Shown here: one piece after another, positions 1 to 11,721 of the stretch
Layout: each line of letters starts with the position of its first letter
Numbering within the stretch: the first letter of the stretch is position 1
NCBI GenBank assembly: GCA_023374025.1
Contig: SIJG01000063.1
Span: forward strand, 1-64,000
Source of the DNA: Heterodera schachtii
Taxonomy: Eukaryota > Nematoda > Chromadorea > Rhabditida > Heteroderidae
DNA: 64,000 bases
Direction: 5' to 3'
The notes under the pieces: generated by a model
Database searches by the model: none
Told to the model about the DNA's origin: nothing
The model's input: only the letters and a program-made list of their open reading frames with translations
Position numbers and translations under genes: made by a program

Positions 1-83
1 TGAATTGTTGTTGGTGTTGCCTTAAGAAAAACAAAAAAAAAAAATTTATTTTTCCAAATTTAATTGCTTTTTTGTCTCATAAT

Positions 84-391
84 TAGAGACCGGATTTTGC
101 TGCATTTGCTGATTTTTTTGTTGTTGCTAACTTGGGGCGTGCTAATAAGCATGAAAAAAGCATTTCTAACTTGGTTTAGGCTTATAGGTTCAAGTTTTTC
201 ATGTTGATTTTTGCTTAAATTGGTATTTTCATGTTTAATTTGAGAATTATTGTTAACTGATAAAAATTTTTGTCTAAAAATCACCAAATTTTTATGCTTT
301 TTTTATGACATGCTTATTTCGTGTTAGTATTTTTTGATGCTGAATTAAGTGCTTAATTATCATTTTTTGGTGCTGAAAAATCCGGTCTCTA
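84..391. mobile_element. hAT-type MITE with 8-bp target duplication
   Basis: The inverted repeat TAGAGACCGGATTTT occurs at both ends, and the flanks carry the exact 8-bp duplication CTCATAAT (76-83 and 392-399), which fits the hAT preference nTnnnnAn. The interior is AT-rich with repeated AGCA/TGCT words and has no coding capacity. A longer relative lies at 32202-32785. It sits in a presumed intron or 3' region of the receptor gene. Confidence 0.88.
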
Positions 392-439
392 CTCATAATT
401 ATTTAAATTTATTTAATTTTATTTGTTTTTTGTTTGTAC

Positions 440-2466
440 TTTCAACTTCAACTGTCAACACGTCAATTCGAATGCCGCCTTTCAAAGTGCCAATTACATT
501 TGCATATCTGGACAAACATTTAAAAAAATATGTTAAAAGTGAATTGGGTTTTCGAGAAATTCAACTTACAGTACAGTCATTGTAACGAGCGGAATGACAA
601 GCAGCACAAAGGTCATATAAATCTGGAAAATGTGCCAACAATTTTTAAAAAAATGGAAAAAATTTAATTAAAATGCCATCTGATTGTCAAAAAATTTAAA
701 AATTAAATTGCCACCTGATACCCAAAATGGACGATTGGCTCAAATTTGGGTGCACAATTCAGCCCATTTCGGTTGTAAGTGCGCTCCTCGTACATAAACA
801 GCATGAACACATTGGCAATGACGGAGACAAGCCTTAATTAGACAAACATGTTCATTATGTTATCCTAATCAGGGATGGCACAGAATTCCGACTTCCGATA
901 TTTTGGGGTCGGAATTCCGATTTCCGATGAAATTTTTGGGCCTCGAAATTCCGATTTCCGGATTTTGGGGCCTCGGAATGCCATCCCTGATCCTAATGGA
1001 AAGTGCTCTTTGGCATTATGGCGCGCGAGAGATTCTGATCGGCTACAAAAACCCCGATCAGAGAGGGCCTGACAAAAATGGAATTTCTTCAGGAAAAGCC
1101 TAAGCCTAATACCACTAATTAGTTGATTTCTTTTTTTTAATTCCACTCACTCGTGATTGATATGTCCATTTATATTAAAACTGTTAAAATGATTGCCTTT
1201 TTACGTAAAATGCAAAATTTTTAATTTAATAAAAATAAATATATTAAAAAAAACTTGCCAAACTAAACTGATGACGAACATGGCATGGGTGCGCGTGTGC
1301 CAAACGCGTGAATGCAACGGCTTACAAATGGCGTAATAGCGTTCCAAGGCAATTGCTGCCAATGTGTAAGCTGAAGCGGTTACGACGACAGCTGAAGAAG
1401 TAACAAATATTTAATAAATATTATTTAAGTAATTTTAAAAATGATTTTTAATTTTATATAAATAAAAAAGCGAACGTTGCAAATAAGCGAGCAATTTGCA
1501 TAACAAATCGCCAAAAACCCAGCAGTAAACGAGCGAACTGACCAAAGTTGGGGGCATGCCTTAAAAGAAAAATAAATTAAAATTTAAATTAAAAATACCG
1601 TATTTACGGTATTTGAACCCCCGGGGGTTCTGTTTTTCAACCCCCCTCAAAAGGGGGTTGTAATTCAGGGGAGGGGGGGGTTCGAATACCGTAAATACGG
1701 TAATTAAATTTATGCAAAATAATTTTTAAAATTGGGCAACATACAAACAACGCTCAGCAACAGATCACTGAGTGCCAAATTAAGCAAATATAAATTTGTC
1801 ACGGAGCGCATTGAACGTTGCTAAAGGATAAAGATAAAATATAAATTAATTATGGTAAATTAATTATTAATTAATTACCTGCAAAATGACGACCACAACA
1901 ATTGAATTTCCTACAACTGAAAGACAGAAGATCACACAGAAAGCAAAGATCATCAAATAATTGTCAAAGGTTGGCCGGAAAACGCAGTCCTGAAAAAGCG
2001 GATTATTTGGATAAATTTACTAATTATGGTAATTAGTCAATCAAAATTTTGGCGAGGATTCCAAATTTTGAATCTTAAAAAATAGAGCTTGGTAAAAAAT
2101 ATTATGGGAATATTGCTGGGAGCGGGACCGGGAATCTCGTAAAAATCTCGTGGGAGTCCCGATCCCGCCGGGCTCAATTAAAAACTGCTAACAATTTTAT
2201 GATAAGGGAGTTTGGGCAAAATGCCAAAATAAGAAAGCAAAGTTTGGAAATCCCGACGAATTTCCCCCGCCCCCCTCCAATTTTTGCCCTTTTTCAAGTA
2301 CATTGATCATTCCGAATTGTTCCAGCAAATGCTGTCCAATTCCGATGCTCAAATTTTTGCTGCTGCCATTGTTGGAATGGATTTGCGTTACATTTTGGCC
2401 AATTACAAAGCCCATTTCGTCGCTGTTATTATCAAATGCCATTGTCTCGGTTCCATTCGAAGGCAT
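440..2466 (-). CDS. Cholecystokinin-like neuropeptide GPCR, 3' end off the window
   Basis: Rhodopsin-family receptor read from eight minus-strand exons: 2302-2466, 1879-1989, 1745-1820, 1476-1559, 1259-1391, 715-832, 570-622 and 440-507. All junction phases agree. The first exon gives an N-terminus rich in N-glycosylation sequons. TM1 contains VGNSIVVVV, TM2 contains LYLLNLALSDLLLS, and TM3 ends in LERYYAICKPL, an ERY variant of the DRY motif. The following loop, SRVWHTRTHA, closely resembles CCK/gastrin receptors. TM4-TM5 contain MYEER, HFGYQ and IYMTFVLLVIPL. TM6-TM7 must lie beyond base 1. The intron after 1259 appears to use a GC donor (TTTG|GCAAGT) because only that choice restores W and the frame. 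The start at 2466 follows a good acceptor or trans-splice-like TTTTCAG. The role (peptide signalling in neurons) is inferred from the family. The last listed donor (440) is the least certain. Confidence 0.85.
870..989. mobile_element. 120-bp hAT-type MITE in a GPCR intron
   Basis: Ends are CAGGGATGGCA and its complement. The flanking duplication ATCCTAAT is exact (862-869 and 990-997). The interior repeats the word GGAATTCCGATTTCC. A sister copy with its own 8-bp duplication is at 53748-53866. Confidence 0.9.
1596..1702. mobile_element. Small TA-flanked palindromic MITE
   Basis: Inverted ends TACCGTATTTACGGTATT, each itself palindromic, bracket a core of G and C runs. It lies in the intron between the TM2 and TM2-TM3 exons of the receptor. 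The terminal TA could be the target duplication of a Tc/mariner-like element; that is inference. Confidence 0.65.
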
Positions 2467-2502
2467 TTCTGCTGAAAAAAAATTAAACAAAAATTAAATA
2501 AA

Positions 2503-3097
2503 AAATAAATTTTGAAAATTAAATTTTATTTATAAAAAAGGAAAGAGGAGGAAGGAAGTATTTCTTCTTAGGTTCATTTATCCCCCCATCAATTGCACTT
2601 TAAATTTAAAAACAAATGAAATTGTTGCTCTGATCAATCGACAAAAAGTGAACCGATTGGAGAGGGAAATTCAATCAGACGGAAATTAATGGAAATAATA
2701 ATAAAAAAAATCATATTTTTGTTTAAAAAAAGAAACAAAAATTGAGAATAATAAATAATATTTATCCAACAATTGGAAAAAATGGGAAGGAATGAGAGAG
2801 TTAAACGGTCATAAAAGCTACTTTCGCATTTTTGTCTGATGCTTTTTTTTAACGCACTTCCTCGTTTTAAACCCCGGAAATGTTAAATTTAAAATTTAAT
2901 TATTGTAATTGAAGAAATTAAACATTAAAAACCATGCAAAAAAAAGAAAAATTTGCTTTGATGCTATTAAAATGAAAGCCAAAGCCTACGCAAATTTACG
3001 GCAACAAAAAAACAAATCAAATTTAATTCCAAAATCTACAAATAGATTTTTGAATAATAAATATTTAAAATGTGAGTATGAATCATTTAAAAAAAAT
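2503..3097. other. AT-rich intergenic stretch, nothing recognised
   Basis: Between the receptor start and the next repeat I see only AT-rich sequence. The minus-strand poly-pyrimidine tract and TTTCAG just upstream of the receptor ATG at 2466 could be a trans-splice or first-intron acceptor. Confidence 0.5.
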
Positions 3098-3492
3098 CGG
3101 AACCCGTCAGTTGGGCCCTCACGTTTGGGCCCCAGCAGGTTTTTCCACTTAAGCTTTTTTCTTTGGCATCCAAATCCAACATTGTTGGTGTATCATTCGA
3201 AAGCTCTTAACATGCTCTATTAGCTTTGCCAAAAACGAAAAGTTTTTCAAGCCTGGAAAACATTTTATTGAGAAAAAACTTGAAAATTTCGACTTTTTCG
3301 AAATTTTCATGTATAACTTTTTTGGTATTTGTCTAATCGCGAAGCAATAGCTTAGAAAAAGTTTCTAAATACATTAAGCTTTCGAATGATATCAAAAATG
3401 TTGGATTTGGATGACAAAGAAAAAAGTTATAGAAAGTTATAGTGGAAAAACATGCTGGGGCCCAAACGTGGGGGCCCAACTGACGTAGACCG
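3098..3492. mobile_element. Palindromic MITE with GTTTGGGCCC-word ends
   Basis: The inverted repeats of about 40 bp contain the words GTTGGGCCC and GTTTGGGCCCC. The flanks share AAAAAAAT (3090-3097 and 3493-3500), a low-complexity 8-bp duplication. The interior holds the recurrent phrase ATCATTCGAAAGCTC and an inverted version of it. A close relative with GTTCGGCCCC words is at 30329-30692. Confidence 0.8.
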
Positions 3493-3919
3493 AAAAAAAT
3501 AATATAATTTTTTGTTTCTTTTCATTAAAAATTATTAAAATATTCGTCGCAACGCTTAAATATAAGTAAAAAAAAATTGAGCATTGAAGAGGGGATATAT
3601 CACGTTCTCACGATAAAACTAATTATAGCACTAATGAGGCAATGATTGATTGGCTATTAAAGATGGGTTGGTTTTTATGAACAATTGTTTCAAGTTTAAG
3701 CGCCCCAGGCAGTAGCGAGAAAATTGCGAAACATTTTCAGTAAAACTTCTGTGTTGGATTTAAATATATTCTTCACTCGCGGAAATTGATGGACAAAAGG
3801 GAAGGAAATTCCGCAAAAATTGAAGCACATTTTTCTAAATCTGCCGCTTTCTTTTTACTTTCCTTTTTGGGCTGCTTTCACTCTTTACTTAATTAATGAA
3901 AAGAAGCTTTTTCCTTTTC

Positions 3920-4470
3920 TTTTTTTTTTGCCAATTTGGATTTTTAATTTTGAAAAAAGCAACAAAATGCCAAAAATGTGTTTCTTTGTCCAAATTGGCT
4001 TAAAAATTAATCTTTTAAAATGCGAATTGTGACTCATCCCTCGGGGTTTGTTCCCAAAAAGAATGAATCAATGGGGTGTTAATGATTGATTGCTTTTTAA
4101 AAAGTGAGACTTTTTTTTACCAATTCGGGTTTAATTTTGAAGAATGCAACAAAACGCCAAAAATGTTTCCTCGTTGAAATTGGCTTAAACAAATTAATCT
4201 TTTAATGCAAATTGTGACGTCTGAATCAATGGGTGGTGGGTAATGATTGATTGCTTTTTAAAAAGTGAGACTTTTTTTTTTACCAATTCGGGTTAATTTT
4301 GAAAAAAAGAAACAAAATGCCAATGCCAAAAAATGTTTCCTCGTTGAAATTGGCTTAAAAATTAATCTTTTAAAATGCAAATTGTGACGTCATCCCTCGG
4401 GATTTGTTCCCGAGAATGAATGAATCAATGGGTCGTGCTAATGATTGATTGCTTTTTAAACTCAAAAAAA
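3920..4470. repeat. Tandem repeat, about three copies of 170-185 bp
   Basis: The blocks beginning near 3930, 4110 and 4275 each run through CCAATTCGG or CCAATTTGG, a run of CAAAA..GCCAAAAATG, AATTGGCTTAAA, AATTGTGAC and GAATCAATGGG. The copies differ by small indels. No open frame is conserved across the copies, so I read this as non-coding. Confidence 0.75.
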
Positions 4471-4489
4471 AATGAGCAATGAATGATGA

Positions 4490-7400
4490 TGTGCCTGGGG
4501 GGGGGGCGGGGGGGGGGGGGGGTTGGCCATTTGGCCATGTGTTTCGTTTGTCTCTCTCTCCGTTCGCTTTTCCCCCCCCCCCCATTTACTTCCTTATAAA
4601 AATTTGCGGTACAAATTCATTCATTGTTGGCACATTCTTTTTGTGTTCCTCGCCGTGCCATTTTCTGCGAATTTGCCGGCCGAACACATGACAAAGAGCG
4701 ACCGACTACATTAACAAGCACAAACCAAAATCAAATTACCCAATGTTTTAACTTTTTGACGCGCTTTATTTATTGCCCAATCATTTCGTTGATTTGTTGG
4801 CCCAAAAAGTTTTATTGGCATTAATCTGTTTATACACAATGCTACGAAAATTGTTGAGGAAAAGCGTAGCACCAATTTTCACAAAAGATTCTCTATGATA
4901 ATTCAATTAATTGTCTGATCCTATTATTTTTAATGGCTTTTATGACTTAATGATAATAATAATAATTGGCACTATGATTGGTTTGTTTTAAAGGGATGGC
5001 ATTAATGAGATTGGCTTTGTTTTAAAGGGTTGGAAATTTAATTTTTTTTAAAATAATAAATAAAATTTCTTTTAATAGTCCTATTGGCAGGTAAAAATTT
5101 ACATAAAACCCACACAGCCAAGCCACAATTCAGATGTTAATTGGCTTGAAAAATGGGATAGAGGAGAGGACCCAATCAAAAATTCATTGAATTTTTGTGG
5201 CCATTGAAAAATGTGCGTAAGCGAAGGGAAAGGGTTTTCTAATCCCCGCAAATTCAAAAAGAACAAAAAAAAATTGTCCGAATATTTAAAAAAAATAATA
5301 ATAAATTGCTTTTGCTAACAAAAACAATTGTATAATTAGTGAAGAATGGCTTTGTCGATAAAAATTCTTGGAATAATTAAGAAATTAAAAAAAGAGGCGC
5401 TTTTGTTTATTATGCAAATTTTGGGAAAGACGTCAAAAATAGAAACCCAATGCTTATAATAATCATGGCAAAAGAGAAAACAAACATTTAAATGGCACTT
5501 TTTGAAAATAAAATAATTAGAAAAAAAGAAAAAATGAGTAAAATATGTGAAAGTGCAATTGAATGGACTAATAATAATTATGTAAAAAGCCAATCTCACA
5601 TAAACATTAGCATGGATTAGAATGTTGTTTTGATTCAGAATTTTGGCGGGGCGCGGGCGGGCGGAAGATTATGAGCAAAATGTCAAAAAGGCATTTCAAA
5701 CGGGAGACGTCAGGGGGGGGGGGGGAGACGGAAGGGGGAGGGTGCCGACTTTGCCCGGTCGGGGGAGGGGGAGGGTGCCGACTTTGCCCCGGTCGGAGAT
5801 GAGTCGGCGATGTCCCCGAAGACAAAAATATGGGTGGGACCAGGGGGGAGGTGGCTTTTTTCATTGCCCGCGTTGGCGGAGGAAGCGGCGGCTTCTTCGA
5901 TGCTTTTCCTCCTCAAAAAAGCACAAAAAATGAGGAACCTCGCGGGGGGAGAAAAAAGGGGCGCACAAAACTTCCGCCTGAATTGCCGCGGTCAGTCGGC
6001 GACGGATGCTCCGCCGCCTTCGCCTTCGGCACAGGCACACTAATGGCATTTTTCACTGCCAGTGCCGGGTTAGTTGTCCTTGGGTGAGCCCCCACCCCCG
6101 GGGGCAAATTAAATTAAATGAAAGCAAAGGGAATAAAAGGGGAAAGGGAGGGGGGGGGGGGGGAGAAGCAGCAATTGGACACTTCGGAGTGTAATATAAA
6201 CGCAAAAATGAGCAATAATTACATGTATGATTAGATGAAAAAAGGTAAAATAATAAATACTAAATGAATGTATAAATTAATTCAAAAATGTTTCTCATTA
6301 TTTAAAATTCATACAAAATTTTCTTTTCTTTTTTAAATACAAAAATATTCAAAATTTTAGCTAAATAATAATTTGTAGCATTTAAAAAAACTATAATATT
6401 TTGCCGTTTGGCCAATAAGAAATATTTTGTGAATTTAAGCACATATTTTTGCTTGTGGTCAAAAATTTGTCAAGAAAAATGTATTGACCATATAAATAGA
6501 AATGAAATTTTTTTTATCAGAGTTAAAAAAATTTAAAAATTTTTGGTGATAGATCGTGAAAAATCAAAATAATAACAATTTTTGACATAGTATAATAATA
6601 ATAATAATAATATTAAAAACTTTTAAAATAATTTTTCTTAAAAAAATTTAAAAAGATTTTTTGTGGATTATAAGCGGGCGAATAATTTTGAAGAATGGCT
6701 TGTGCCTGTCTAGCAGTGTTTTTTGGCATTTTTCGATCAGTTTTTAGCAAGTATTTTGGCAATTTTGGATTTTTTTTTTTTAGTAGTGCTGTTCGAAACC
6801 AAAAATTTCACGAGACGAGACTGGAGAAGGAGACTTTCATTGTTTGGATTTGAATAAAAGATTGAAGCATGACAAAATAGCGCCGCTAAAATATCGATGG
6901 CACAAAAAGGCGCCGTAAAAATATAAAATTTTAAAATTTCCCGGCGAAGTCCCCCCAAGATTTGGTGTGCATTAAAAAAATTTTCATCCCTCCCTATTTA
7001 AATTTTTTTTTCTTCAAAAAATGGCATAAAATGAAAATTGTTCAAGAAAGCATTTTTGTTGAAGATAATTATTATTATTTTTTTTTTTTTGCTTTTCATT
7101 CAAAACGATTTTTCTTGAAAAAAACGCAGTTTTTAAAATTTTTTATTAAAATTTCACCATTTTTTGCCACTAATTAATTAATTAATTATTTTGGGATTTG
7201 GGATTTGTCACCACTAAAATTTACAAAATATTTAAAACAAAATAGTACGGCTTACAAACGAAGGATAATGAATGGATGGATACTAATGGACTTTTCCTTT
7301 TAATATTACTATAGTGGTCATTTTTGAAGGTGTCGGCAAATATTTGCTATTTTTGCCCATTTGAGCCGCCCATTCAACAAAATAAGAAATTCATAACAGA

Positions 7401-7500
7401 AAACAGAGGACGCAAAGTGAGCTTATCATATGACAGAAAAGGAAGCTTATACAGAGACAAAATGCAAAACATATTTATTTGTTTTAACAAATTATTCTCT
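4490..7500. other. Intergenic, no convincing gene
   Basis: Mostly AT-rich DNA. A GC-rich island at about 5640-6110 contains two copies of a GGGGGAGGGTGCCGACTTTG unit. The proline- and arginine-rich open frames there are on opposite strands over repeats and show no domain. Poly-G runs at 4497-4525 and 6150-6163 are simple sequence. Confidence 0.5.
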
Positions 7501-7539
7501 CTTTAATTGGGTGCGCTTCGGGGACGGCAAATTCGGGCG

Positions 7540-8020
7540 GGGGGGGGGGTGTATTCGGGGGTGCCCGGGATGGAGTTTTCGGGCCCCCGGGGGGGGGGGG
7601 GGGGGAAGGGGAGTTTTCGCGGTTGCTCCCGGGGGAGAGGATGGAGTTTTCGGGGGTGCCCAGGAGACAGAGTTTTCGGGAGTGCCCGGGGGGGGGGAGT
7701 TTTCGGGGTTGCCCGGGACAGAGTTTTCAGGAATGCCCCCGGGGGGGATGGAGTTTTCGAGGGTGCCCCCCGAGGGGGGGGGGGGGGGGGTAGAGTTTAA
7801 GGTAGTGCCCGGGACGGAGTTTTCGGGAGTGCCCCGGGGGGAGGGGGGAAGGGGAGTTTTCGGGGTTGCTCCCGGGGGAGAGGATGGAGTTTTCGGGGGT
7901 GCCCAGGAGACAGAGTTTTCGGGAGTGCCCCCGGGGGTGGCAGGGGGATGGAGTTTAAGGTAGTGCCCGGGACGGAGTTTTCGGGAGTGCCCCGGGGGGG
8001 GGGAGTTTTCGGGGATGCCC
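7540..8020. repeat. G-rich minisatellite with higher-order structure
   Basis: About fifteen diverged units built on GGAGTTTTCGGG followed by GTGCCC and a run of G. A longer block is reused: segments around 7617-7690 and 7861-7930 match, as do those starting near 7794 and 7951. The glycine- or proline-rich open frames through it are by-products of the repeat. The dense G runs could form G-quadruplexes. Confidence 0.85.
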
Positions 8021-8029
8021 CTCATTTGC

Positions 8030-9285
8030 GCCTCGCACTTTTTCGCCCTACATCATAAAGCGCCAAAATTTTGACTGTTGAAGTCAGTTAATTTTTAAAT
8101 AGAAAATCAAAAATTAAATGCACAATAAAGGATCACACTTCAAATATATTTTTAATTGCCCCTTTGGTGTCCAAATGTTAATTATTTTGGCGCAAATGAG
8201 GTTCTTCAAAGGTGTAATTTTTTTATTTCCTGTGACTTTTAAAATCAAATAATTTTTCTTTTAAGGGTTTAAAATTATAATTTATGTATTTTATCATTAG
8301 AAGAATGATTTTTTTATAATTACACATTTATTCGTTCCAGTGAAAATATTTTTTACATAAGTTAACGGAATCAGAAAATTGGTATTGAAAGTTGGCGGCG
8401 CCGAACCGATCGGTGCCGAACTGACCCGTACACGAGGACTCGGAGTCAGGGAACGGTGCCGGAGAGAGGGGAAGGGGCCCACTCAAAAAGTGTTTTAAAA
8501 ATAAATATTTTCAAGAAAGATATGACGACAACTTTATTTGAAAGCCTATAAAGCCAGTGTTTTTTAATGAAAAGAAATAATTTTTTGGTTTTTTGAGAAA
8601 AATCAAAAGTTTCTTCGATGTTTTGTGTTGCCGCTTTCTGATATTTGAAATTGCTTAAAATGCATTTACAATACATAAATGTTCAGCTGTTTTTTCTGTG
8701 TGTGCCAAAATTTAATTTGTAAGTGTGCCAATCGTAAAATGCTTTCTTTCTTTCATTTTGTGATGTCAAATTCGCCGAGTTAAAGCAATGCCATCTTTGG
8801 CTAAAACAAAAGGGAGGGGACGGGCGATGCTTCTTCCCCCCCCCCGGCCGCTTCTTCTTCAGGCAACAAAGCTTTTAGCCAAAATTGAACAAATGGAGCA
8901 TATATGTATTTGGCGCCCCGGGCAGAAGACACGGTAAATCCCGGCGGACTTTCCCTCCTCCGGGGGGCTGTCCAATCTTCGCAATTGCTTTTGCCGTTGT
9001 GTCCAAAAGGGAGAAGCGTCGGCACAACGGCGGGGGACGGACAATTCAATCACCGAAAACAAAAAAAAACGTTTTTTGTTTTTAGATGGTCGAAATGATG
9101 GCTTTTTAAGGTTGAACATTGGTCATCTCTGGATAGTTAGGTTCAAAATATATAAACAGTTTTGTCATTTGCCTACAAAATTTTCGTCAAATTTATTTTG
9201 CGGTAATCCTGCAGAATGTATGTCCCCTAATTTAACTTTGTTATTTGAACTAAAAATTGGTATATGTATATTTCCCAATTTTGGA
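8030..9285. other. Intergenic, no supported gene
   Basis: AT-rich sequence with two short GC-rich patches (8390-8480 and 8800-9050). The overlapping open frames in the second patch lack a recognisable domain and I could not build a phase-consistent exon chain from them. Confidence 0.45.
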
Positions 9286-9293
9286 TTTTTATA

Positions 9294-10706
9294 CAGGGAT
9301 GCGATCGAAAAATTTTCAAAATAAGAACATAAAGACCAAAAAATAAGATTTTTGGGTCCAAAATAAGGACATTTTGCAAAATTGCTTTAAATCGCTTATA
9401 TAACATTTTATTCAATTAATATAGAATCAACTTTCGTATTTTTCGCCTCACATGATAATTTTTAACAATTTTGGGGAGGAAATACGCAAATCGTACATTT
9501 AATACAATCGGGCTCAAAAATATATCAGATTTTACGATGTTTTTTTGCGGCGCATTTTTCAAAGACTTTTTTGGGAACAAGCGGGGCGGAAGGCCGGCGG
9601 TGCCGAAAGGCGCCGCCGGGAAAATTTTTGAAAATTTGAGTATAATTTGTTAGCAGATTTTGTCCAATTTTGTGATTCTGAGCCAATTTTTAAGAAAACA
9701 AAGTATTTTTGGGGTCCCGCGGTGCCGTTAGGCACCGGAACGGGCCAACTGCGTCCTGCCAACTGCGTCCCGCCAACTGCGTCCCGCCAACTGCGTCCCA
9801 GGCCAACTGCGTCCCGGGCCAACTGCGTCCCGGGCCAACTGCGTCCCAAAATAATTTTTTTAAAATTTTTTTTTGAAATTCCATTGAATAAGGTTTTAAA
9901 AATAGCGAAATTTTGAAAAAAAAGCTGGACTCTATGTTGGCCCTATCCTCGTTTCCAAGCCCAGGCCAAGCTCTGTTTTTCCTCAAAAATTTTGTAACCC
10001 TCTGTAGGATTTTTAATTTTCCCGAATTTTCAAAAATCTGGAGTTGTGTAGCAGGCGGGATGGATTACCAAACACCTAAATAATACGGAATTCGGTTTTG
10101 TTCTATGGAGTACACAGTACAGTATGGACATGATCGGGATCCCGCGGGACTAAATTCGGGATCCCACTGACCTATCTCCGGTCTCTACAATGTTTTTTTA
10201 TTACTAGGGCTGCAAAAAATATGCAAATACACTAAACGTTCACCAAATCAAAACATATAAATGCTATTTTCAGCTCCTTTCTTCATAGCAAGAGTAGAAA
10301 AATTATAAAAAATATACATAGCCCTAGTCCTAGTTATTATTATGTTCATTATTTAAAAATATTCAATGGAATTTCAAAAAAAAATTAAAATTATTTTGGG
10401 ACGCAGTTGGCCCGGGACGCAGTTGGCCCGGGACGCAGTTGGCCTGGGACGCAGTTGGCGGGACGCAGTTGGCGGGACGCAGTTGACCCCTACCGGTTAG
10501 GCACCGCCGTGGAAAATTTTGAAAATCAAAGTGACATTACGCCATAAAATTACAAATTTTCTGAAGAATTTTAAGAAATAAGAACAAAATGAGAACAATA
10601 GCCCGAAATAAGGACAAATCTTACAAATAAGGACATTTTTATTTTGTAAGATTTGGACCCTCCAAATAAGGACAAATCTTATAAATAAGGACAGATCGAA
10701 ACCCTG
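9294..10706. mobile_element. hAT-type element carrying a nested second element
   Basis: The ends CAGGGATGCGATCGAAA and TTTCGATCTG..CCCTG-type complement are inverted, and the 8-bp duplication TTTTTATA is exact (9286-9293 and 10707-10714). Both arms repeat AAATAAGGACA words. A related copy, lacking the nested insert, lies at about 46250-46690. No transposase frame is visible, so it is non-autonomous. Confidence 0.88.
9736..10495. mobile_element. Nested foldback element with CCAACTGCGTCCC arrays
   Basis: The left arm has seven tandem copies of CCAACTGCGTCCC, the right arm six in inverted order. Beyond the arrays the two arms continue as inverted repeats for about 50 bp (ATTCCATTGAATA). The host element is duplicated at the borders (GTTAGGCAC at 9727-9735 and 10496-10504; up to 11 bp shared). 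The uninterrupted site survives at 46564-46585, which confirms insertion. A small inverted repeat around 10205-10330 (CTAGGGCTGCAA..) is nested inside. Confidence 0.88.
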
Positions 10707-10933
10707 TTTTTATATGACATTGTCAAATGTATTATTTAATGAAATTTTAAATGAAAAGACCACAAATGAGACAAATGCTTCAGTTTCGGTCAATTATTGA
10801 CCGTACAAAACAGAGCAATTTGTGACAAAATAATGTCAAACACTTCCAAACCCGGGTTTATATCATTCATTTTTGTCTATGAGTTTTCATCTAGTATTTG
10901 ATGGTACTTTTCTCGTTTATGGGATGTTTTTTA

Positions 10934-11311
10934 CGGGACCCACGCGTTTGGGCTCTCACGTTTATGCGCGCTCGTTTGGGCGCCAGCTCGTTTTTACACT
11001 ATAACTTTTTTCAATGTCATTTGATATCATTCGAAAGCTTATCTAAGCTATTCATCGCGATTAGACAATTACCAAAAAAGTTATACATGAAAATTGCAAA
11101 AAGTCGAAATTTTTGAAGTTTTGTCTTAATAAATTTTTTCCGGGCTTGAAAATCTATTTGTTTTTTGTACAGCTAATAGAGGCATGTTAGGAGCTTTCAA
11201 ATGATACCAAGATTGTTGGATTTGAATGCCAAAGAAAAAAGCTATAGTGTAAAAACGAGCTTGCGCCAAACGAGCGCGCCCAAACTTGAGCGCCCAAACG
11301 CAGTGGACCCG
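10934..11311. mobile_element. Palindromic MITE with CGTTTGGGCGC words
   Basis: Ends CGGGACCCACGCG and CGGGTCCACTGCG face each other, followed in both arms by CGTTTGGGC and GTTTTTACACTATA. The flanks TTTTTTAC and CTTTTTAC match at 7 of 8 bases. The core has ATCATTCGAAAGCTTAT and an inverted counterpart, as in the elements at 3098 and 30329. Confidence 0.75.
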
Positions 11312-11721
11312 CTTTTTACATACTTTTGCAAATATACTTATTAGCAAAACTAAGCCCTCTGGCAAATGTGCGTTCATAGGCATATTTTTTAACTTAAATC
11401 CATATTTTTCGTAGTGCTTTGATTAAATTCTAGAAATTCGGTTCAAATCATTATAAGACTTTGACATATAATGATGGTCTGGCCTAAATATATTTTCTTC
11501 GCATTTAAACAGTAAAATACCTAATCTTATCGACATTCATTGTTATACTTCTCATTTATGAGCTCTTATTTCCTTGTGTTCGACAAGATAAAAATAGTTT
11601 TTAAGTGATTTGACAAAATAACATATATATCAAATGATTACAAGGCGATAAAATGCAGTAACAAAAGCAAATCCGTTCCACACATCATTGTTCGTTGTTG
11701 CTCCTCCTCCACCTCTCAGGT

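Noticed and set aside
5607..6194. Overlapping Pro/Arg/Ala-rich frames on both strands
   Set aside because: They cover a GC-rich repeat, contradict each other in strand and frame, and show no domain or splice partners.
7492..8025. Gly-rich and Pro-rich open frames of 177 residues
   Set aside because: Both strands are open only because the minisatellite lacks stop codons. Repetition is at DNA level with indels that change frame.
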